From Hydractinia symbiolongicarpus (taxonomy: Eukaryota > Cnidaria > Hydrozoa > Anthoathecata > Hydractiniidae), in assembly GCF_029227915.1 (NCBI RefSeq), contig NC_079877.1:16788851-16852850 (forward strand): DNA of 64,000 bases, read 5' to 3'. Under the pieces are notes generated by a model. That model searched no databases and was not told where the DNA came from. It saw only the letters and a program-made list of their open reading frames with translations. The position numbers were made by a program, and so were the translations under genes. Positions 24,601-32,498 of this stretch are shown piece after piece (within the stretch, counting starts at the first letter, position 1; every line of letters begins with the position of its first letter).

Positions 24601-25238
24601 TTTGTTAGAAATCGAGCTGGTTCTCCGCGTTCACAGTTCTTGGTTAAAGACTCAAGACGGGAAGAGTACTTTGATTATAGTCGACAAAACTCTGCTCAGC
24701 GCGAAAGTCAACAGGGTTCTTACCGCAATGAAAGGTCTGAAAGGACGCAACGTCGTGCAAGGTAAGATCAATGTCTTAAAAGTTGTTACACAGGTGCATG
24801 CAAAATTTTCGACGTCGCTAACATGATGATAATGTATGCACGTGGTTTAGAGTGTATAAAAATACCTTTTATTTAATAACGCTAGCTTTTGATAACATCA
24901 GTCCTTACCGGTGTTTTTTGAAATGGTTATGGTCAAACTTACAGGAACAAATACGAAAAGCCAGACTTTTTACGTGATGTTAATAAAGTTAACGTCGTCC
25001 TGGGTTAGTGTGACCGTGAAGTAATATTACAGAGTGCGATATCTTATTTTTATGCGATGCTAACCTTTTGTATCCGATGTTTTAAAATAACGTTTTTTTT
25101 CTCGTCTTTTTTCCCGCAATTAGGTCTCCTGCCAGGAGAAGTCGTTCCAGATCTCCGATGCATTCACGCCATTACATCGTTTCTCGGTCATGTTCATATA
25201 GACACGATCGTCACGACACAGCGCGATTTCGAAAATAA
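609..25238 (+). CDS. ZRSR2/U2AF35-like splicing factor with three tandem ZnF-UHM-ZnF modules and an RS tail (5' end outside window)
   Basis: Family role: U2AF35-related proteins (ZRSR2/Urp) recognise 3' splice sites in the nucleus, ZRSR2 mainly those of U12 introns. Exons by frame and splice sites: 609-664, 7957-8066, 8216-8435, 8876-8966, 9060-9115, 9396-9498, 10417-10509, 10630-10685, 11120-11229, 11925-12183, 12359-12464, 13697-13749, 13835-13922, 14161-14262, 14372-14427, 21203-21291, 22312-22498, 22894-23085, 23268-23504, 23886-24281, 24609-24761, 25124-25238. The 22 exons total 2928 nt, one open frame of 975 codons plus stop. Diagnostic segments are HLRGNVYVQYS, WKAAICGLFDKR and NFLHVFRNP. 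Known family members have one ZnF-RRM-ZnF module; here the module and its intron phases repeat three times, the first cut by the window edge. Linkers join the modules with no stop or new start, so I infer one polyprotein-like gene, not three genes. Transcript evidence is absent. Confidence 0.85.
665..3199. other. Intron sequence without recognisable features
   Basis: First part of the 7.3-kb intron of the ZRSR-like gene. It is AT-rich, with frequent stops in all frames and many short AAAT/TTTG runs. I see no gene. The right part may belong to the decayed retroelement that becomes recognisable from about 3200. Confidence 0.5.
3200..4320 (+). pseudogene. Decayed Ty3-like LTR retrotransposon gag-pol remnant
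   Basis: Three landmarks lie in order on the plus strand, in broken frames. At about 3217-3283 there is a zinc-knuckle-like stretch (RCNIC, then HW). At 3350-3370 there is an aspartic protease start (VLDSGC), followed to about 3600 by the rest of a retropepsin-like fold. At 4184-4260 there is an integrase C-terminal-like stretch (VYYGRKDS, HWLGPGTFIG). Frameshifts and stops between them mean that no protein can be made. Terminal repeats were not found, so the limits are approximate. It lies in an intron and is probably inert. Confidence 0.55.
4998..5980 (+). repeat. 27-bp minisatellite, about 36 copies
   Basis: Tandem unit of about 27 bp built on TCATTTATGATACGACGATC followed by GGGGTAG. Copies are nearly identical, with a few point variants (CAATC, TTTAATAC). 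A longer variant reading GATTTGGGTAGGTCAT occurs only at about 5204 and 5936, 732 bp apart, as if a block of about 27 units had been duplicated as one piece. Because 27 is a multiple of three, the array is open in several frames, but this is not evidence for coding. It lies inside the first visible intron of the ZRSR-like gene. Confidence 0.95.
5985..6580 (-). pseudogene. Possible piggyBac (PGBD)-like transposase remnant
   Basis: On the minus strand the broken frames read FKGSIRLKQF and YKVW, then LVDHLSLASVIGTCSIELKK. This recalls the PGBD transposase order in which a basic, target-like segment comes before the lid ending in a GT-x-R stretch. The frame is interrupted several times and no terminal repeats were seen. 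The match is by pattern only and could be wrong. Confidence 0.3.
6581..7956. other. Intron sequence with a short degenerate repeat
   Basis: Rest of the first visible intron. The only structure is a cluster at 7350-7430 in which GGGCAATTCACCAG and GGGGGCAATTC recur, with partly inverted C-rich/G-rich copies, and a C-rich tract at 7640-7665. No gene was seen. Confidence 0.45.
9060..12464 (+). other. ZRSR-like module B (complete ZnF1-UHM-ZnF2 plus acidic linker)
   Basis: Exons 9060-9115 and 9396-9498 encode the first CCCH finger (CKFFMKAGACRFGSLCTRGH) and the start of the UHM (LIPNFFKDE). Exons 10417-10509 and 10630-10685 carry helix 1 and RGNVFVQYS. Exon 11120-11229 carries the Arg-x-aromatic motif as GREYQG and ends SNWKAAICG. 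Exon 11925-12183 gives the second finger (CPRGKVCNFLHV) and FRNPRNAY, and 12359-12464 an acidic, serine-rich linker. All family landmarks are present and in order, so this module is the most intact of the three. Exon lengths of 56 and 110 nt and their phases match module A exactly, which points to duplication of a multi-exon genomic cassette. Confidence 0.88.
10980..11051 (+). repeat. Direct duplication of a 36-bp segment
   Basis: A 36-bp segment beginning GAAGTGAGCGAGTTAG occurs twice head to tail at 10980-11015 and 11016-11051, differing mainly by one T/C. It is intronic, between exons 10630-10685 and 11120-11229, and looks like a minisatellite at its two-copy stage. Confidence 0.85.
12465..13696. 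other. Intron of the ZRSR-like gene
   Basis: Intron between the module B linker and module C. AT-rich, no repeat or gene recognised. Confidence 0.5.
16053..16599 (-). pseudogene. Transposon accessory ORF remnants, unknown family
   Basis: Two minus-strand frames, 16396-16599 (67 residues, including TNVTPEQVVAPEEMQ) and 16053-16379 (108 residues, Lys/Arg/Gln-rich, probably helical). They are probably exons or broken pieces of one element-encoded protein whose 5' part was cut off by insertion of the Penelope-like fragment. I do not recognise a domain. They lie within the TIR transposon and share its orientation. Confidence 0.4.
16545..17431 (+). mobile_element. 5'-truncated Penelope-like element: GIY-YIG endonuclease fragment and 3' region
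   Basis: The plus-strand frame from about 16550 to 16981 encodes a GIY-YIG-type domain in the order known from Penelope-like elements: a zinc-binding start (CPLNHQC), then NYIGISEVAFKKRYANHK, then LSKEVWRLK, WKIIKK and CNLCLNEKYEIL. The reverse transcriptase that normally precedes it is missing, so this is a 5'-truncated copy. The upstream 16505-16549 residues belong to the host transposon. Behind the stop are a hammerhead-like motif (17060-17106) and a run of about 20 A (17411-17431) that may mark the end. The endonuclease frame itself is open. Confidence 0.78.
17060..17106 (+). ncRNA. Hammerhead ribozyme-like motif (minimal type I, Penelope-associated)
   Basis: Core CTGAAGA at 17064-17070. 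Helix II is TGTGTTC 17072-17078 with GAACGCA 17082-17088 (seven pairs including one G-U, 3-nt loop). GAAAC follows at 17090-17094, a one- to two-pair stem III closes with G17100-T17101, the cleavage position would be T17102, and stem I is TTGG 17060-17063 with CCAA 17103-17106. Penelope-like elements are known to carry such minimal hammerheads near their ends. Weak points: U71-U89 next to the core do not pair, stem I is only four pairs, and H17 is U where C or A is commoner. Confidence 0.5.
17528..18790 (-). mobile_element. CR1-like (Jockey-group) non-LTR retrotransposon fragment: reverse transcriptase to C-terminus
   Basis: A minus-strand frame stays open for about 420 codons. It holds RT landmarks in order: LTSILCKILE, YGFISGRST, DFMKAFDKVPH (motif A), GVPQGSVLGPILF (motif B), LFADDNKLF (motif C with the catalytic Asp pair), LGVLIDNHLTFS, and the C-terminal RVVTLWNSLPEDT block common in CR1-like elements. 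The endonuclease and the RT start are absent: the 5' junction near 18790 abuts the transposon ORF, typical of 5' truncation during target-primed insertion. The frame is intact over all that remains, so insertion is fairly recent. Confidence 0.88.
18790..19600 (-). pseudogene. Putative transposase remnant of the TIR element
   Basis: Minus strand. The upstream piece, about 19240-19450, reads GRPSIHEKYPEII and then SRHTIHRLMLPPRK, which has the look of a helix-turn-helix region; a stop and a frame change interrupt it. The downstream piece, 18790-19202, reads LSVDNKNKIDVGVPANSRR, where the first Asp could be the first acidic residue of a DDE catalytic core (inference). It continues to a basic SPAKKMTFRRKRS tail, then is cut by the CR1-like insertion. 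The rest of a catalytic core is not visible, so the element is non-autonomous. Family not assigned. Confidence 0.4.
20768..20955 (+). mobile_element. tRNA-derived SINE
   Basis: A pol III A box (TGGCTTGGTGGTTA, 20777-20790) and a perfect B box (GGTTCGATTCC, 20820-20830) have tRNA-like spacing. The region does not fold as a normal tRNA gene because the acceptor arms do not pair. A non-tRNA body follows, with GCCCCGGGTTAATCCAAGCC at 20873-20892. It is intronic, upstream of exon 21203. End points are approximate. Confidence 0.65.
21282..22057 (+). repeat. Minisatellite of 26-27 bp grown from an exon end and its 5' splice site (about 28 copies)
   Basis: Unit of 26-27 bp, CAATATGTAGTATGTACC then ATGCTTAAT. 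The first copy overlaps the last ten bases of exon 21203-21291 (Ile-Cys plus one base) and the donor GTATGT that follows. Most downstream units keep TGTA|GTATGT, so the intron contains a series of sequences that look like the authentic exon-donor junction. Two sub-families occur (TAGTATG and AAGTATG); the latter sit mainly at 21600-21650 and near the 3' end. The long open frames across the array come from the period and are not genes. Confidence 0.92.
22894..25238 (+). other. RS-rich C-terminal tail of the ZRSR-like protein
   Basis: Five exons (22894-23085, 23268-23504, 23886-24281, 24609-24761, 25124-25238) encode a low-complexity tail of about 360 residues rich in Arg, Ser, Asp and Tyr, with SR/SP stretches such as KSRSKSPRK and RRSRSRSP. 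It ends at TAA 25236-25238. RS tails of U2AF35/ZRSR2 proteins carry serine phosphorylation and mediate contacts with SR proteins (family knowledge). The central exon 23886-24281 is more acidic, with repeated DRYRSS-like blocks. A tempting 17-nt gap at 23316-23332 is read through because an intron that short is not credible and the frame stays open. Confidence 0.8.
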
Positions 25239-25692
25239 AACGCAGACAAGAATTCCAAAAAATGATACATTTTGTGACATCATACGTTTGGAGAAATTTT
25301 GTAGGGTTTTCCTTCAAGGATTATGTGAAAGATAAAAAATAGATACAAGATTTGCTTTCGTAGTTTTTCAGAAAACTGTTTCGTTGTTTGGTGCGTTGGA
25401 TGAAGAATCCGATGGTAGCTTTGGTTATTATTAGTATAATACGAAAATATAAACGATGTGTAGATATATTGATCAGTTTTAAGAGAATTTATTTTTTCAG
25501 TTTCTTTAGAGAAATTTAAAAACTATTGTTTTGGCCACATGTGTCTGTTGTGACTGGTGATTTTTTTTTCGTGTAAAATACAAATGCGTATTTTAAACTT
25601 GTTAATGTCCACGGAGTACTTCTTGTTCACAGTGGGCTTAGGTACTTACGTTATTTGGGTAGACTGTCGCGGTCATAAACGAAGTTAATTTT

Positions 25693-25706
25693 TGCTGACG
25701 TCAGCA
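25693..25706. promoter_or_regulatory. CRE-like perfect palindrome
   Basis: TGCTGACGTCAGCA is a perfect 14-bp palindrome with the full cAMP-response element TGACGTCA at its centre, the classical CREB/ATF site. Its target is unknown; it lies 455 bp beyond the ZRSR-like stop. Function is not shown by the sequence. Confidence 0.35.
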
Positions 25707-26521
25707 TGACCCCTTTTATCCACTTTTAAGGCCTTCATAATGCCTGCATATTAGAATGCGCTCTAAGTGCGTTTTAAACACTTACCTAGCCTTAGCCAGA
25801 AGACCCAGCATAACTTTTTTTACCACCAGGAAATCAAAATAGTTAAGGTCGGAAAAATTACGCTCGGTTTGAAACGAATTTTCTTCAGTCAGAATACTGA
25901 CCCGCTTTTTATTGGTTACTTTTATTGTACTGTACTCACGTGATTAATATCAATAAATCCTTTGTTCTGAGCGCAAACAGCCTTCGACCCGAACAAATAT
26001 AATTAATTCTCGTGTTATTTCAGAGGATAAGATGTGACCACACCGGCTATGTCTTCATTGGTTGATTTTAATTCGGGGTTTGCTCTGACGTGTAATTGAA
26101 TTTTAGGCAATTGCTCTGACACATTCGTTTGCGTCTAACTTTTCGTTTGAAAAAAAATCATTTATTAACCTCGATGAAAGCTTACTTAACTAGGCTAACC
26201 TAGCCTAGTGTGTGCAAACGCTGTGCCTCTGCAGCTTGTCCATTTCGAAAAATGACGGAACATGCAGATTGTCTATTCGTTTTTTTCCAAAGGTCATAGT
26301 GTCATTTGAAGATGAAATAATAAAAACTAGATTTAGATGAAAATGCGATATAGATTTTTATTCTCCCTATGTATTAAAATCCCTTGCTAAATATGAACCC
26401 CATATAGGGTCCTACAAGACATAAGTAGAAATTTCCATTTTTTTAAAAGCATCTTTGTAGTTCAAACTTTTAACAGTGAAACCTTTAGCGACCTCTCAAC
26501 AAAGAAACATTTCTAAGGAAC

Positions 26522-26585
26522 GGTTAAAATGACGGGCTAACTCTCTTTCTAGTGGTAGAAAGAGAGTTAGCCTGTCATTTCAACC
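26522..26585. repeat. Near-perfect 30-bp inverted repeat (hairpin, 4-nt loop)
   Basis: GGCTAACTCTCTTTCTA at 26535-26551 pairs perfectly with its complement at 26556-26572 across loop GTGG. The stem extends to 30 positions with one G-U and one mismatch. As RNA this would be a stable hairpin of 64 nt, close to a pre-microRNA stem but with a very small loop; as DNA it could be a fold-back or a tiny MITE. Confidence 0.85.
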
Positions 26586-27054
26586 ACTCGAGTAGCGGAC
26601 AGTTCATAGCGAACACCTGTCTATATCGTGGACAGCGTTGTAAGGTCCCAATCTATAGTAGCTCCTAAAAATGACCTTTCTATAGGAGACACGCCCAATA
26701 ATAAGTTATATGAAGGAATTCTGTATGTTCGACATTATGTCGAAATTTGGAGAAAGAAGAAAAAAAGTTCTTTTGTTTTTCAATGTTTTTGCATGGCTTA
26801 ATTTTAGCGAATAAGTCATATTCAATTCCTCGATTTTCAGTTGTTCTTGGTAAAAGGTAAAGTAACGAAATCAACCTATTCATAGTGCCGGCCAAAATTT
26901 TGGCAACAACTTTAGTCTGTAACACACAATCACTTTTTATTGACAAATTTTAAAATCCATGAAATCTATGAAAAAGAAGAAAGAATATTTAGCCTACAGC
27001 GAATTTCAATTTCAGCACCCTAAACCGGCACAGCTTTTTCAAAAATTTCGTATG

Positions 27055-27176
27055 GCGCGCGAAATTTGTTTAAAACATGTAAAAGGGTGCTATTAGGCGA
27101 AAAAATAACAGCTGATCATTTTCCACGCTAGTTCTAGCGGTACGCAAATAGCGAATTTAATTATGCGCATGCGCGA
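27055..27176. promoter_or_regulatory. Candidate promoter elements of the RAG1-like gene
   Basis: GCGCGAAA (an E2F-type core) occurs at about 27057 and again at 27169, the second overlapping TGCGCATGCGCG, an NRF1-type palindrome. They lie 400-520 bp before the start codon in a locally GC-richer stretch. Motif resemblance only. Confidence 0.25.
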
Positions 27177-27578
27177 AAAATTGTTTTTTAAATATAGCGC
27201 CTCAGAGGCGAAAGCCCGATTCTTGGTCAGATTGCCTATCCCAAAATTGATGCTTTTTACGGCGATTTAACCAACAAACTAAGGAAATGTACTATTTTAA
27301 TTGAAGGAAGTGAGGCCAGGTTACGTAACTAAGCGAAAAAAACATCTTACTTGCTTTTGTTTTGAAGTTACGCGGTAAAAAAACAAAACGAAAGTAAACA
27401 CAAAAAATGACCTAGCTACATCATTAAATATCTCGACAACCAAAGTTTTTTTACCAAAGAGGTTTTTACAGCATTTAGTTCAGACCTTAAGCTCTTCAAA
27501 AAACTATGTTTGGAATGCATTTCACTTTTTTCCTAAAAATTTAAAGACTTGAAACAGACCCTACTTTTTGAAAAAAAT

Positions 27579-30500
27579 ATGGCCGCCACAAACCATGAAA
27601 ACATGTTGGCAAAACTTTGTAGAGTTTGTGGAGAATTTTTAACTAAAAGTAAAGGTATTGCAAAACAGAAAATGACATTGGAGAAGGAATTAGAACTACT
27701 TTTTGTTCATATCCAGGAGGATGTGGACAACATTCATCCCAAATATGTTTGCTTTCGGTGTTACAACACACTTAAAAATATTGAAAATAGGAATACAACA
27801 ACACAGTTGAAACCTAAAAATTGGTCTCCCCATACAGAAGTTTGCTCTGTATGTGAAAATGTTCAAGGTATGAAAAAAGGAGGCAGGCCATCAAAAAAGA
27901 AGAAAACAGGACGACCAAGTACTTTTAAGCCGATATGGTCAAGAAAAGCCTTAGAGGAAATTAGTGACAAAAATTTAAATGACATTATTCCACCCGTTGT
28001 CAGTCACCATGGCTTAGAAAAAAATCCACATTACAAGTTTTGTTTGTGCATGCTTTGTGGAAATCTTCTGAGACAACCTTTAATGGTTATCACATGTGAA
28101 CATGCATTTTGTAAAGAATGCATCCTTATATATCTTGAAGGAAGTTTTCAAGATGAAAGTGAATGCCCTAAGTGCAAACGCGATGACATCATCACTCTTG
28201 TCAACCAATCAAATTTAAAACCAAGTTTGCACCGAAACCACATGGTAAATAGTTTACAAGTTGACTGTGATAACAAATGTGGAGAGAAATTTACATTGGA
28301 TAAATTACATGAGCTTAAATTACACAATATATCGTGCAACACATCCACAAGTTCAAATACAAGTGCAAATTATTCAATAAGAGATGTATTTTTATTGGAC
28401 GAGTCATCTCCTGTTCCAAGAGAAATAGAGGATGCCACCTTGCATGTTTTAAAACATAAAATGAAACAATCAACTGATATAAATAACAGCATAGAATTTA
28501 AAAGTGGAGGACCTAGGGTATGTATCTCAGTTAATGGAAAATGCATATATTTACAAAAATAACTGATTTACATATCCAAATTTTTTTACATTATATATAT
28601 ATACATATATATCCTTGATATTTTAAAAATTAAATAAAATTAAACTAATGATTTCAAACAAATTTATTTTAGCCCTACATGTTCACCTCAACACCGAAAC
28701 CGGTTAAAAATAGTAATGAAGTTTGCAAGCGGACCATAGAAAAAAGGAACAAGTTTTTAAAAAACCAATTACTTTTTTCTTCTGGTGGAAATGAAAGTGG
28801 GTTCAGCGTACAAACTGGCAAATTAGTCAAGAGTCTGAAGGAAAATGAGAGAGTAGAAATACTCAAGAGAGCCAATATAACAACAAAGAGTATAACTCCA
28901 GAGGAATTTGTAGCAATGAAGGCAGACTTGAGTATTCCCTGGTCAAAATTAAAAACAATGTCAAGGTATGGCTGAAAATTGAGTACTAATACATAAATAA
29001 TTATATATATGAAAATTCACAAAAAAGACAGAATAGACATGTTACACCTTTTTAAATAAGACTTTTAAAATCATGAGACTCAAATGAAAAGTATGATTCT
29101 TATGAAAAAGGTGTTATACATCTACCTGTTTATATATTTATCATAATAGCATTTATGCAAAATTAATACCTTAAGGAAAGAAAGTGTGTCAGCAGTGTTG
29201 GTGGATTAGTGCTCATCAAATTTATTTTATTTAGCATCTGTCAAATTAAATTCTTACCAAAAAAGAAAACTGCAAACTTTATTTTCCTAAGGTATATAGT
29301 ATGCACATTTAAAAAAATAATAATATTCTGCATATAGATGGTTATCAACCTTTAACATATCCATACCATCACAGAGAAAACAAAGAAAAGTGGCTACGGA
29401 ATGGACTGGTGATCAATTGCGTTCAGAACTAGCTCCATTCTCATTCGAAGTTAAAGGGCACAAAGGCAAATTTGAAATAAGAAGTGCAGCATGGGTTTAT
29501 GTTGAAAGCCTGGAATCCCAAGTCAAAACAATGTTTCACTGTCTAAGACAGTAGGTTTTTGTGTTTACTTACTCTTAGGAAAAAGATACATATAGTTAAA
29601 AAAAACTTAAAAAATAAATAAAAATAAAAATTTAAGACAGATGCAATTCTACTTCTATTTAGGAATGGACTATTAACTGATTACCCCTTCATGAATAATG
29701 AAATACATGTAAAAATAGGAGGAGATCATGGCGGTGGTTCATTCAAGCTTTCATTTCAAATATGTAACACAAAGAATCCAAACAGCAAGGTAAAAGAAAG
29801 TCCTAGATAACTTTTACTACCTTTTAGAAAAAAAACATTATTTTCCTATGATTTTTATAGTCAAACACTGTGGTCTTCAGTATCTTTGAGGCCAAGGATA
29901 GAAGATCAAATTTGAAAATTGGGACAAGTCGATTTACAGAACAAATTGATAGACTACAGTCCAGCAAATTTGGGTTGGTATTTATCACATTTTTGTTAGA
30001 GTTAACACTTCTATGTTTAAAATTTATACCTATATTCTACATTTAGTGACCAGAGAGTAAGAGTATTTCTTTCGGGTGATTACGAATTTTTAAGCAGTGC
30101 ATATGGCATAACCGGAGCTAACGGTATGTAAAAATAGTACAAAATATAAAAAAAGTACAAAATATAAAATGTATTAGTCAAAATAAAAAATCACATTTTA
30201 TTTTATTTTCATTTAAAATATTCAGGGAGACACCCATGTTTGTATTGCATAGCAACAAAAGAAGAAATACAGAAACCTGTGGATATGCGTGGAAAATTTC
30301 CTGTAAGAACCCTGGAAACTTTGAAGGAGAATTTAGCAAAATTTAGAGACTCTGGTGGCAATTTGAAGAATGCAAAATTCAACTACAATGTAATTGATGA
30401 CCCACTTTTTAACATTCCAATTGACCAGGTAAGTAAAATTCATGCTATACTATACTGTATGTATATTTTTGATCACTGTTGCCTCCAAAACTATTGTTTT

Positions 30501-31895
30501 AAAATACATTTTAGTCATAGTTATATATATTAGTGATAATAAAGTAATATTTAATCAGTCAAGTTTTATTACTCAATTTTAGGCATCTTTACCTGGACTA
30601 CACATTTCCTTGGGATGTTTTTTAAAATTTTTTACAATGTTTGAAGATAAATGCCACAGTGTGGACATCGCGTTAGCAACCAAGATGGCAAACGCTAATC
30701 AGAAAACCCAAGAAGAGGAATTTAACAAGTTTATTGCTTTAACATCAGAAATAGACTTGTTAGAAAAAAATATTGAAGACTGTGATGAAAAGATCCAATT
30801 GATTAATGACACCATCATTGCAGCTGTAATGCGAGACCCAAACAATGAGGATAAAATTAAAAACATGTACCAACTAAGAATTGAACACTTTGAAGCAAAA
30901 AAGATTGAAAAGGTATAAATATTAAATTTGAAGACAAATTTTTTCAAAACAAATGCAAAAAAATATTCTCAATTTAATTCAATATTTTAGACCAACCGTA
31001 TTGAGGAGTTAAAAGAAGCAAACAATTTTAAAAAAACTGATGGTCCTTGTGTGCAAGCAGTTGATGCTATCCTCAACAAGCTCAACATTAAACGCCAAGC
31101 TTATTATGGTGGTAGCTTTATTGGAAATCATGTAAATAAAATGCTTGAGGTGAAAAAATAATGTTCTATATTATATATTTTTTAATAAGCAACTTACCAT
31201 TAACGAACTAGGGCTTGAATAGTAATTAATAATATTTGCTTATTATTAAAAAAGTGCATTAACAGAAACTGTAATCAACAACATTTGATATTTAGCCTAA
31301 CAACTTTATCCAAATGTGCAATATACTTCCAATCACTGTCACTAAACTTGGATACAATGGATCAGACATACATGCAGATGCTATTTTACATGCTGAAAAC
31401 TTTAAACAGCTGTTTTTACATTATTCGAAATGTCACAAAACATTAAATACACGTGAAGTTATGAACCAAGACAAAATTGAAAACTTTGGTAGGTATATTA
31501 TATAAACACTAATAATTGGTCACATTTTTGCACAAATTACACACATATATAAAAGCCATAACATGTAAACATTTGTTTTAGAACTAAATGTAAAAGAACT
31601 GATGGTGTTTCTTCGAGATATATTTCCCCTTCAATCGATCACTCCAAAGTTACATCTACTTGAGGATCATGCCGTAAACTTTGTTTCTGCTTGGGGTACA
31701 GGTTTAGGGTTCTATGGAGAACAAGGTGCAGAAAGCATCCATGCTGAATTCAATGGCATTGCACGGCTATACCATGCAGTAAAACCGGACACAAATCGTC
31801 TACTTTTAATGACAAAGGAGCATTATTTGCGATGTAACCCCGTAGGACAAGGGATGGTTCCTGAAATAAAAAAGAGAAAACTCTCTACTAGCTAG
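27579..31895 (+). CDS. RAG1-like gene (N-RAG-TP type) with intact frame
   Basis: Exons: 27579-28517, 28673-28965, 29338-29550, 29663-29789, 29861-29973, 30047-30123, 30226-30428, 30583-30912, 30991-31149, 31296-31488, 31582-31895; 2961 nt, 986 residues, near the size of vertebrate RAG1. The ATG at 27579 is in good context. Residues 14-92 match the RAG1 N-terminus: C14-x2-C17, DVDNIHP, C58-x2-C61, W-S-P-H-T, C89-x2-C92. Two GRP AT-hook-like motifs follow (102-114). A C3HC4 RING finger uses C157, C160, C173, H175, C178, C181, C196, C199; a further zinc-binding segment is near 230-255. The C-terminal half resembles a DDE transposase of the Transib/RAG kind: GGDHGGGS (D503), LSGDYEF (D573) followed by CLYC (592-595), and GEQGAES (E929 or E933). 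These catalytic assignments are inference. No RAG2-like kelch gene and no terminal repeats were seen, so it may be a transposon or a domesticated gene. Confidence 0.85.
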
Positions 31896-32498
31896 CTCTA
31901 GCTGATGTTTATAGAGCATCCCTTCACAATGTGTATATCATGTATATATAATGTAAATATTTTTATTGGATGTTCATTGAATAGCTAGGCTGACTCACCG
32001 TGGTGTGGAAGGTGCCTTTTTCCTTCGACTTTGTGATAATAAAAACACCACAAAAAAAAGTGAAATGGTTTTTAATTTACTAAACTTACCATCAGGATGG
32101 TGTTGATAAGCTAAATCTAAGAGTCTTTCCTACAGAAAACTTTAGTTAAAAAGATATTACAATTTTACTACACCCACTACCAATTTTAATGTTTTGGAAG
32201 GGGACGAAGTCCCACGTCAAATACTGGAGAAAACAATAAACTTTTTTATAACTTACTTATTCCTCCGGCTACATCGCTCCTTCCTCTTCAGAAAAATTCT
32301 CAATGTAGAAAACCGCGCGTACTATAAACTATTTAAAAACTTAAAATCAACGAAGCGTTGCAATCTATTGTCTTTCCCTTGCTCGGCGTAGCTATGGTTA
32401 CCATTTTTAAAAAGTTTAGTTTTCACGAGCGTGATTCAGCGCATGCACACAAATAAATTCGTCCCGTAAATATGCGTGTTTCGTTTTGGAAGAGAAAC
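31896..32498. other. Intergenic region between the RAG1-like gene and MED14
   Basis: Contains the 3' flank of the RAG1-like gene and, in its last 100 bp, the presumed MED14 promoter with GCGCATGC at 32438-32445. No gene seen. The short distance suggests that the MED14 promoter is compact. Confidence 0.5.

Larger units (their letters stand above)
25239..27578. other. Intergenic region between the ZRSR-like and RAG1-like genes
   Basis: Holds the presumed 3' UTR of the ZRSR-like gene, a 14-bp CRE palindrome (25693-25706), a long hairpin (26522-26585) and GC-richer sequence from about 27030 to 27220 that may be the RAG1-like promoter. I see no coding region. Confidence 0.55.

Noticed and set aside
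27549-27578. Upstream start for the RAG1-like protein
   Set aside because: The frame extends left only from a TTG codon; the first ATG in good context is at 27579.
28518-28562. RAG1-like exon 1 ending at its own stop
   Set aside because: The donor AGG|GTATGT at 28517/28518 joins in phase to exon 28673 and restores continuous homology and frame.
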